Source: an uncultured Anaerolineales bacterium (GTDB taxonomy: Bacteria > Chloroflexota > Anaerolineae > Anaerolineales > Villigracilaceae). From it: a DNA stretch of 9,944 bases. The stretch spans positions 1 through 9,944 of the forward strand of contig CALFXA010000268.1 in the NCBI GenBank assembly GCA_937928015.1, given 5' to 3'. Positions 1-4,328 of this stretch are shown here, piece by piece (position 1 is the first letter of the stretch; each line of letters opens with the position of its first letter). The position numbers were made by a program, and so were the translations under genes. Under the pieces are notes generated by a model that saw only the letters and a list, made by a program, of their open reading frames with translations, had not been told where the DNA came from and made no database searches.

Positions 1-832
1 CAGTGATCTGCGGCGTGCCGGTCGAGGCGTTGATCCCATCATAGGTCTTCGTGTCACTCGCGGCGGTGACTTCGACCGCACGGATGGTGATCTCGCCGGT
101 GGTGTCTTCGACGAAGGTCACGACGTAGTTATCGCCGTTGTTGCCGTCGCTGACAGAACCCGCCGGGGTGAGGGTCTTGCCGGTGCCAACGTTCTTGTCT
201 TCGAACGACTGGCTGAAGGAGGCGGTATCGCCGGAGGCCAGGCCGCCGCTGGTGATCTGCGGAGTGGCGCTCGAGCTGTTGTCGCCGTCGTATTCCTTTG
301 TGTCGGTCACAGCGGTGACGGTGATGGCGCGGGCCGTGATAGAGCCGGTGCTGTCATCCACGAAGGTGATGGTGTAGTTCAGGCCGCCGTTCCCGTCGTC
401 GATGGCGCCGGCCGGGGTGAGGGTCTTGCCGGTACCGACATTCTTGGTGTCGAAGGCCTGCGACCAGGTGGCGGTGTCGCTGCTGAAGAGTTGTCCGCCG
501 GTGATCTGCGGAGCGCCAGCCGAGGCGGTGCTGCCGTCGTATTCCTTCGAGTCGCTGACAGCGGTGACTTCGATGCCGGCGGCGGTGATAGCACCGGTCG
601 TGTCATCCACGAAGGTGACGTTGTAGTTCTGGCCGCCGTTGCCGTCGTTGATGGTGGAAGGGATGGCGCTCAGGGTCTTGCCGGTGCCGACATTCCTGTC
701 GTCGAAGATCTGGACCAGGCTGGCGGTATCGCCGCTGACCAGTGCGCCGCTGGTGATCTGCGGGGCGACGGAGGAGGCATCGGTGCCGTCATAAGCACGA
801 TCGTCGTGTTGGGCGGTGATGGTCAGGTCGAC
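1..832 (-). repeat. Tandem YDG-type domain repeats, about 83-84 residue period
   Basis: The tyrosine codons of the YDG motifs end at 793, 541, 292 and 43, so successive units are 252, 249 and 249 bp apart. Each unit carries a YDG motif, a PQIT segment, a GDTAS/SDTAT segment, NVGTGKTL, NDGNGGxNY-like and TFVxDTTGxIT segments. Three units are complete and the fourth is cut by the window edge. Confidence 0.85.
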
Positions 833-2974
833 CTGGTTGATGATGAGCACGCCATCCACGAAGGAGATGTCGTAGTTGGAGGAAGTCAGGCCACCGGGCG
901 TGATGTCGTAGGTGCCCGCGTCGACCGCGCCCTGCGAGGAGCCGCTGTAGACCAGCGTGCCGCCCAGGACGGACTCGTCTTCGCCGGTGATGAAGCCGCT
1001 GTAGACCACGCCGGCGCCGCCGCTGTAGGCGACCTTGTCGTAGGTCTTGCTGTCGTTGTTGGCGGTGATGGTCAGGGCCTTCTGGTTGATGGTGAAGACG
1101 GCGGTGTTGGAAGTGATGTCGTAATTGCCAAGCACACCGGCCGGGTCGAGTGTGGCGCTGATGGTATAGGTGTTGACATCCTCGCCCGCCACACGACTAT
1201 AGGTGGCGGTGATGCCATCCGCCGGCAGGAAGCCGCTCAGGGTGCCGCTGAGGGCTGGATCCGCATCGCCATAGGTCTTGGAGGCGGCGTCCGGGGTCAC
1301 CGAGGCAACCTTCTTGTTGATGGTGAAGTCCGCGGTGCTGGAGGTGATGTCGTAGTTGTCGAGTACACCCGCCGGGCTGAGGGTGGCACTGATGGTGTAC
1401 GGGCTGCCTGCGACGGTCTCGCCGGCAGTGCGGCTATAGGTGGAAGTGACACTGTCGGCTGGCAGGAAGCCGGTCAACACGCCGGTCAGGGTCGGGTCAC
1501 TGTCGCCGTAGGTTTTGGAGGCAGCATCCGGGGTGACCGAGGCAGCCTTCTTGTTGATGGTGAAGTTGGCGGTGTCGTAGGTGATGTTGTAATTACCGAG
1601 CACGCCGCTCGGGCTGAGTGTGGCGCTGATGGTGTACGGGCCACCAAGGACGGTCTCACCGGCGGTGCGACTGTAGGTGGCGGTGACGCCATCCGCCGGC
1701 AGGAAGCCGGTCAAGGTGCCGCTGAAGGTCGGGTCAACATCGCCATAGGTCTTGGAGGCGGCGTTCGGGGTGACCGAAGCAGTCTTCTGGTTGATGGTGA
1801 AGTTCGCGGTGTTGTAGGTGATGCTGTAGTTGTCGAGCACGCCGCTCGGGCTGAGTGTGGCGCTGATGGTGTACGGTCCGCCGAGGACGGTCTCGCCGGC
1901 CACGCGGCTGTAGGTGGCGCTGACGCTGTCGCCGGCCAGGAAGCCGGTTAGAGTGCCACTGAAGGCCGGGTCCGCGTCGCCGTAGGTCTTGGAGGCGATG
2001 TTCGGGGTGACCGAGGCGGCCTTCTTGTTGACGGTCTGCGTGATGGCCGAGGAGGTGCTGGTGCCGAAGGTGGCGTTGCCCAGGAACTTGGCCGTGATGG
2101 AGTGCGTGCCGGCGCCCGTTGCAGTGAGAGCCGCAGTGCTGTATGTGGCCTGGCCGGCACTTGTGGCGCCGGTGCCGATCAGGGTCGCGCCGTCGTAGAA
2201 CTCGACCGTCACACCGTTGGTGGGCGTGGGGCTGACGGTGGCTGTGAAGGTCACGCTGGTGCCGTAGGTGGAGGGGTTGAGGTTCGAGGCCACCGTGGTG
2301 GTGGTGGAGGTGACATGCGGGGTCTCAGATACGGCTAGGATCCCACTAGGACCAGTTCCGGCGACATTAGCTGTGTTGCCATAGTACACTCTCTTGGAAG
2401 TCGATGTACCTGAAATAGCTCGGATCTTAATGCCCAGCTTGCTGCCAGCCGGAACAGTGGCAGATTGTCCACTTAAATTCAGGGTGAAGTCGCTGTTGAC
2501 GTTGTCATTAACCGTCTGAGTTACTTCTGCCCCACTAAAGTTGGTGACTGTACCCGTCGTGGGGTTCACGTACACCAGTTGAATACCGGCGACCCAAGAC
2601 TGAGTTCCGGGACCACTCGCTTCGCGCAGGCGAATTGTGAGGGTGGTCCCTGTTACATCGGTATCGACCGTATAGGCTGTATTGAACCAAACATCCACTA
2701 ATGCGCCAGTTCCCGAAAGACGGACGCTCTCGGAGGCACAGGTGGAAGCGGTTGTATCCATCAGGGTGATGACGGCAGTCGAGCCGTTGGCGTTACAGGC
2801 CGGGTCATTCGTGGTGATGCTTGCTGCAACGGCAGTACCGTTGTTCACCTGGAAATAATAAGTTGCCGCCGCAGCGGAAGCGCTCTGCGTCGGCATGGCC
2901 GCCAGAAGCAGCGCGGCGATCATCAACGCTGCCAGGGCCTGGGTCCAAAAAGTTTTGGCGAAATTGGTTTTCAT
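1..2974 (-). CDS. Large secreted surface protein with Ig-like, MBG and YDG tandem repeats (adhesin-like; C-terminus off left edge)
   Basis: One uninterrupted minus-strand frame gives 991 residues from ATG at 2974 to the window edge, with no stop. AAGGA lies 5 nt before the ATG. Residues 1-35 are a clear signal peptide (basic start MKTNFAK, Ala/Leu-rich core, SASA cleavage region). Residues about 36-220 are an N-terminal domain I do not recognise. Residues about 223-314 resemble a bacterial Ig-like domain (TTTTVASN, STYGTSVTFTATV). Four MBG-type repeats start near residues 316, 395, 474 and 553, each with a KTYGD motif and periods of 79, 79, 79 and 77 residues. A divergent MBG repeat occupies about 630-712. 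YDG-type repeats follow, with YDG motifs at residues 728, 812, 895 and 978, the last cut by the edge. Such repeat stalks are common in bacterial adhesins and other surface proteins; the C-terminal anchor is not visible. The adhesin role is inferred; the secreted repeat architecture is seen directly. Confidence 0.9.
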   Translation of the reverse strand, partial: MKTNFAKTFWTQALAALMIAALLLAAMPTQSASAAAATYYFQVNNGTAVAASITTNDPACNANGSTAVITLMDTTASTCASESVRLSGTGALVDVWFNTAYTVDTDVTGTTLTIRLREASGPGTQSWVAGIQLVYVNPTTGTVTNFSGAEVTQTVNDNVNSDFTLNLSGQSATVPAGSKLGIKIRAISGTSTSKRVYYGNTANVAGTGPSGILAVSETPHVTSTTTTVASNLNPSTYGTSVTFTATVSPTPTNGVTVEFYDGATLIGTGATSAGQATYSTAALTATGAGTHSITAKFLGNATFGTSTSSAITQTVNKKAASVTPNIASKTYGDADPAFSGTLTGFLAGDSVSATYSRVAGETVLGGPYTISATLSPSGVLDNYSITYNTANFTINQKTASVTPNAASKTYGDVDPTFSGTLTGFLPADGVTATYSRTAGETVLGGPYTISATLSPSGVLGNYNITYDTANFTINKKAASVTPDAASKTYGDSDPTLTGVLTGFLPADSVTSTYSRTAGETVAGSPYTISATLSPAGVLDNYDITSSTADFTINKKVASVTPDAASKTYGDADPALSGTLSGFLPADGITATYSRVAGEDVNTYTISATLDPAGVLGNYDITSNTAVFTINQKALTITANNDSKTYDKVAYSGGAGVVYSGFITGEDESVLGGTLVYSGSSQGAVDAGTYDITPGGLTSSNYDISFVDGVLIINQVDLTITAQHDDRAYDGTDASSVAPQITSGALVSGDTASLVQIFDDRNVGTGKTLSAIPSTINDGNGGQNYNVTFVDDTTGAITAAGIEVTAVSDSKEYDGSTASAGAPQITGGQLFSSDTATWSQAFDTKNVGTGKTLTPAGAIDDGNGGLNYTITFVDDSTGSITARAITVTAVTDTKEYDGDNSSSATPQITSGGLASGDTASFSQSFEDKNVGTGKTLTPAGSVSDGNNGDNYVVTFVEDTTGEITIRAVEVTAASDTKTYDGINASTGTPQIT
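955..2029 (-). repeat. Four tandem MBG-domain repeats, 237-bp period
   Basis: The NKK/NQK codon triplets that begin each unit end at 2029, 1792, 1555, 1318 and 1087, giving unit lengths of 237, 237, 237 and 231 bp. Each unit reads roughly as ASVTPxxASKTYGDxDP, then GFLPADxVTxTYSR, then PYTISATLxPxGVLxNY. Units are highly similar at DNA level, so unequal crossing over could change copy number. The fourth unit lacks two residues before the TYTISATL segment. A fifth, more divergent unit follows towards the left edge (about 838-1087). Confidence 0.85.
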
Positions 2975-3145
2975 GGTTTTCCTTGTTTATGAATGGGCTG
3001 GTCGGTCAAAGTCCCCGCCAGCAGGGAACATCAAAAAATGAAATGAAAGGGTGGTTGTTCCTGGGCCTCCTTGTAGGGTGGGGCAGGGCGCAAATGATGT
3101 TGGGAATAATGCGGGCGCGTCCAGCTGTGTAGCGCATTCTCTGGT
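2975..3145 (-). other. 171-nt gap between the XRE gene and the surface protein gene
   Basis: No gene, no convincing promoter and no terminator with a trailing U-tract was found in the minus direction, so cotranscription of the two genes is plausible. The leader can form a 6-bp hairpin (GUUCCC at 3029-3024 with GGGGAC at 3016-3011, one G-U pair), but only UUUG follows it. The plus strand here is G-rich with four G-tracts (3063-3088). Confidence 0.5.
2980..2984 (-). promoter_or_regulatory. Ribosome binding site of the surface protein
   Basis: AAGGA on the minus strand, 5 nt before the ATG at 2974. It supports this start, which also gives a complete signal peptide. Confidence 0.7.
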
Positions 3146-3373
3146 TTATTTGGGAAGCAGGGTGCCGGTCCCCACCTTGAGGACCACGGACGCCTTGCGC
3201 AAGTTGCTCAGATAAATATCGTTGTCGTTGAAGCTGTCGAAATTTTCGTACTCGCCGCGCCAGATCTTGAGCGCGGTCGGCTCGCTGCAGCCCAGTTTGC
3301 GCATCTCGCCTACGAACTCGTCCACCGACATGTTCATGCGGGCTGCCAGCTCCTGTACTCTGCTCAATGCCAT
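3146..3373 (-). CDS. Small XRE-family (Cro/C1-type) helix-turn-helix regulator
   Basis: This is a 75-residue protein starting at ATG 3373, chosen because AAGGAG sits 5 nt upstream; longer in-frame starts lack comparable sites. Residues about 3-26 form the first helices. KLGCSEPTALKIWRGEY (about 26-42) matches the XRE recognition region pattern LGxSxxTxxxWxxG. SNLRKASVVLKVGTGTLLP (about 56-74) matches the closing helix of such domains (LxxIAxxLxVxxxxLLP). The whole protein is essentially one HTH domain, as in small Cro-like repressors. It lies 171 bp upstream of the surface protein on the same strand, probably in one transcript. Its promoter contains a perfect palindrome between -35 and -10, suggesting autorepression. 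HTH assignment is by motif; DNA target and role are inferred. Confidence 0.75.
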   Translation of the reverse strand: MALSRVQELAARMNMSVDEFVGEMRKLGCSEPTALKIWRGEYENFDSFNDNDIYLSNLRKASVVLKVGTGTLLPK

Positions 3374-3378
3374 GTCTT

Positions 3379-3384
3379 CTCCTT
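3379..3384 (-). promoter_or_regulatory. Ribosome binding site of the XRE-like gene
   Basis: AAGGAG on the minus strand with a 5-nt spacer to the ATG at 3373. It decides the start against an upstream in-frame ATG at about 3394 and a TTG at 3469. Confidence 0.8.
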
Positions 3385-3504
3385 GGTTCAACATAAAAAA
3401 GTCTCTCGGAAAGAATTTTTTAATTTGATTTGAAAATTCATTTAAAATCTGGACAAAAAAAATAAACAAACCTACCTTTCAAAATTGTAATTAAATCCAA
3501 TTTC

Positions 3505-3533
3505 ATTGTAGGCTAACAAATTTGTTAAGTCAA
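3505..3533 (-). promoter_or_regulatory. Sigma-70-type promoter for the XRE-like gene and probably the surface protein
   Basis: On the minus strand TTGACT (3533-3528) and TACAAT (3510-3505) are separated by exactly 17 nt. Each hexamer differs from consensus at one position. Transcription would start near 3498, giving a leader of about 125 nt before the XRE-like ATG. The leader is AT-rich and I see no convincing structure in it. Confidence 0.75.
3514..3527. promoter_or_regulatory. Perfect 14-bp palindromic operator candidate inside the promoter
   Basis: TAACAAATTTGTTA is a perfect palindrome occupying 14 of the 17 spacer bases between the -35 and -10 elements of the minus-strand promoter. A dimeric repressor bound here would block RNA polymerase. 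The adjacent XRE-like protein is the natural candidate. The palindrome and its position are seen; the binding partner is inferred. Confidence 0.6.
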
Positions 3534-3590
3534 TAGGGATTCATTGCAGAATCTGCACTGGATTTGACTGGACAACCTGGGTTGACTCCT

Positions 3591-3697
3591 CCCTGAGCGG
3601 AGCCGCGCGCACCCCTTGAATCAGTCGAGATCAAGGTTGCGCGGCGTAGTCGAAGGGCGGGATCCTGACAAACGGGCCCTTTCGACTGCGCTCGATG
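3591..3697. repeat. Nested palindromic intergenic repeat
   Basis: Three sets of arms are visible: CGCGCA+CCTTGA (3606-3619) with TCAAGG+TGCGCG (3631-3643); AGTCGAAGGGC (3648-3658) with GCCCTTTCGACT (3676-3687), one bulge; and outer GAGCGGAG (3595-3602) with CTGCGCTC (3686-3693), one mismatch. The TTCGACTGCGCTC-type arms resemble dispersed intergenic repeats of bacterial genomes. No credible coding sequence lies between 3534 and 3778. Confidence 0.55.
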
Positions 3698-3778
3698 GCA
3701 GCCCCACCCCATCCTGCTCCCAACGAACCTGCAAACTCACCTAACTGAACCGTTAAGGTCAACTCCTTGCGAAGCGGC

Positions 3779-3784
3779 TATAAT
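3779..3784 (+). promoter_or_regulatory. -10 element of the riboswitch-protease transcript
   Basis: A perfect TATAAT lies about 12 nt before the first aptamer, so transcription would start near 3791, right at its 5' edge. The -35 is poor (AGGTCA at 3756-3761 with a 17-nt spacer), which may mean activator help or a weak promoter. Confidence 0.55.
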
Positions 3785-3795
3785 GTCAGCGTATC

Positions 3796-3888
3796 TGAAA
3801 ACCGAAACGGCAAACCCGGCGAAAGCCGGCGACGCAAAGCCAACGGGTCTACCACTGCAAAGCAGTCACGATTGCCAGGCCGCCGAAG
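3796..3888 (+). ncRNA. c-di-GMP class I (GEMM-I) riboswitch, copy 1
   Basis: The conserved core is present in order: GGCAAACC (3809-3816), a P2 stem capped by a GAAA tetraloop (CGGC-GAAA-GCCG), GACGCAAAGCC, the GGGUCUACC region, a P3 hairpin (CUGC/GCAG), and the 3' strand GCCAGGCCGCCGA (3874-3886). By alignment to the Vibrio Vc2 aptamer, the position equivalent to G20 is G (c-di-GMP type, not the A of cGAMP-sensing variants), and A47 and the C92 region are kept. I could not draw a convincing closing P1 helix from the 5' flank. P3 differs from copies 2 and 3. A terminator follows 25 nt downstream. Confidence 0.9.
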
Positions 3889-3912
3889 AGTCAATTTCAT
3901 CCTCCTTTCTTT

Positions 3913-3953
3913 TGGCGAACCTGGGAATGATTCCAAGGTTCGCCATTTGTTTT
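3913..3953 (+). terminator. Intrinsic terminator behind riboswitch copy 1
   Basis: The stem GGCGAACCT (3914-3922) pairs with AGGTTCGCC (3936-3944). An inner GGAA/TTCC extension caps it with a short loop. TTTGTTTT (3946-3953) follows. The 5' arm can alternatively pair with the aptamer 3' strand, the hallmark of a transcriptional expression platform. Confidence 0.85.
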
Positions 3954-3969
3954 CAGAGCACCTTCACAA

Positions 3970-4065
3970 GCACGCACCGATAATGGCAAACCCGGCGAAA
4001 GCCGGGGACGCAAAGCCAACGGGTCTACCGCTGCGAAAGCAGCCACGATTGCCAGGCCGCCGAAG
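3970..4065 (+). ncRNA. c-di-GMP class I (GEMM-I) riboswitch, copy 2
   Basis: It has the same core as copy 1: GGCAAACC (3985-3992), P2 with GAAA tetraloop, GACGCAAAGCC, GGGUCUACC, a longer P3 (GCUGC-GAAA-GCAGC) and GCCAGGCCGCCGAAG (4051-4065). The G20-equivalent is G, predicting c-di-GMP specificity. It begins only about 17 nt after the U-tract of the first terminator and has no recognisable promoter of its own, so it should be reached only by read-through of terminator 1. Confidence 0.9.
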
Positions 4066-4099
4066 ATTCATCCTTCTTGTATTGCATCTTCCCTCTTAA

Positions 4100-4136
4100 G
4101 GCGGACTGGCGTTAACCAGTCCGCTTTTTTGTTTTT
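4100..4136 (+). terminator. Intrinsic terminator behind riboswitch copy 2
   Basis: A perfect 9-bp stem GCGGACTGG (4101-4109) / CCAGTCCGC (4116-4124) with a 6-nt loop is followed by TTTTTTGTTTTT (4125-4136). Its sequence is unrelated to terminator 1, yet its 5' arm can likewise pair with the preceding aptamer 3' strand. Confidence 0.92.
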
Positions 4137-4150
4137 CCGCACCTTAACCA

Positions 4151-4246
4151 GTTCGTACCGATAAGGGCAAACCCGGCGAAAGCCGGCGACGCAAAGCCAA
4201 CGGGTCTACCGCTGCGAAAGCAGCCACGATTGCCAGGCCGCCGAAA
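4151..4246 (+). ncRNA. c-di-GMP class I (GEMM-I) riboswitch, copy 3
   Basis: The core is identical in order: GGGCAAACC (4165-4173), P2 with GAAA tetraloop, GACGCAAAGCC, GGGUCUACC, P3 with GAAA loop and GCCAGGCCGCCGAA (4232-4245). G20-, A47- and C92-equivalent positions are kept. Unlike the other copies it has no terminator downstream and is followed by an 83-nt leader to the protease ATG, so it may act on translation. Confidence 0.9.
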
Positions 4247-4287
4247 ACGATACGCGCTCTTTGCGCGCCGTGAATGGCCGTATTGGA

Positions 4288-4317
4288 CCTGCAAACGCCG
4301 GGTGCCCTTGTCACAGG
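4288..4317 (+). promoter_or_regulatory. Possible Shine-Dalgarno sequestering hairpin behind riboswitch copy 3
   Basis: CCTG+CAA (4288-4294) can pair with TTG+CAGG (4308-4310 and 4314-4317), leaving TCA bulged and covering the first bases of the AGGAGA ribosome binding site. CCTG can alternatively pair with CAGG in the aptamer 3' strand (4234-4237). The pairings are short, so this is tentative. Confidence 0.3.
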
Positions 4318-4320
4318 AGA
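4315..4320 (+). promoter_or_regulatory. Ribosome binding site of the SLH protease
   Basis: AGGAGA ends 8 nt before the ATG at 4329. It fixes the start there; the reading frame also stays open upstream to an ATG at 4230, but that lies inside riboswitch copy 3. Confidence 0.85.
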
Positions 4321-4328
4321 GAACGACA

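Noticed and set aside
491..1951. Long plus-strand open frame (486 codons)
   Set aside because: It is antisense to the MBG/YDG stalk of the surface protein. The minus frame has a signal peptide, RBS and recognisable domains; the plus frame is a low-complexity Gly/Val/Asp/Ala shadow created by GC-rich repeats.
3011..3029. Intrinsic terminator between the XRE-like gene and the surface protein gene
   Set aside because: The 6-bp stem is followed only by UUUG; the T-rich stretch lies on its upstream side in the minus direction.
3374..3469. N-terminal extension of the XRE-like protein from a TTG at 3469
   Set aside because: It adds an AT-rich, Phe/Ile/Lys-heavy stretch with no domain, while 3373 has a strong correctly spaced AAGGAG.
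3530..3712. Minus-strand 60-codon open frame
   Set aside because: It lies in the nested palindromic repeat, overlaps the -35 of the XRE promoter, has no RBS and no protein-like pattern.
3767..4099. Plus-strand open frame of 110 codons
   Set aside because: It runs through two riboswitch aptamers and terminator 1. Its internal protein repeats (GESRRRKANGSTT-like) are simply translated aptamer sequence, and it has no RBS.
3796..4246. Possible 3',3'-cGAMP-sensing GEMM variants
   Set aside because: Aligned to the Vc2 aptamer, the position equivalent to G20 is G in all three copies; the cGAMP-preferring class carries A there.
3796..4246. CRISPR-like array from three regularly spaced near-identical blocks
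   Set aside because: The repeats are about 90 bp long, fold as riboswitch aptamers, and are separated by terminators, not unique spacers of constant length.
4230..4328. Upstream extension of the SLH protease start to 4230
   Set aside because: The ATG at 4230 is inside riboswitch copy 3, lacks an RBS and would hide the signal peptide; 4329 has AGGAGA 8 nt upstream.
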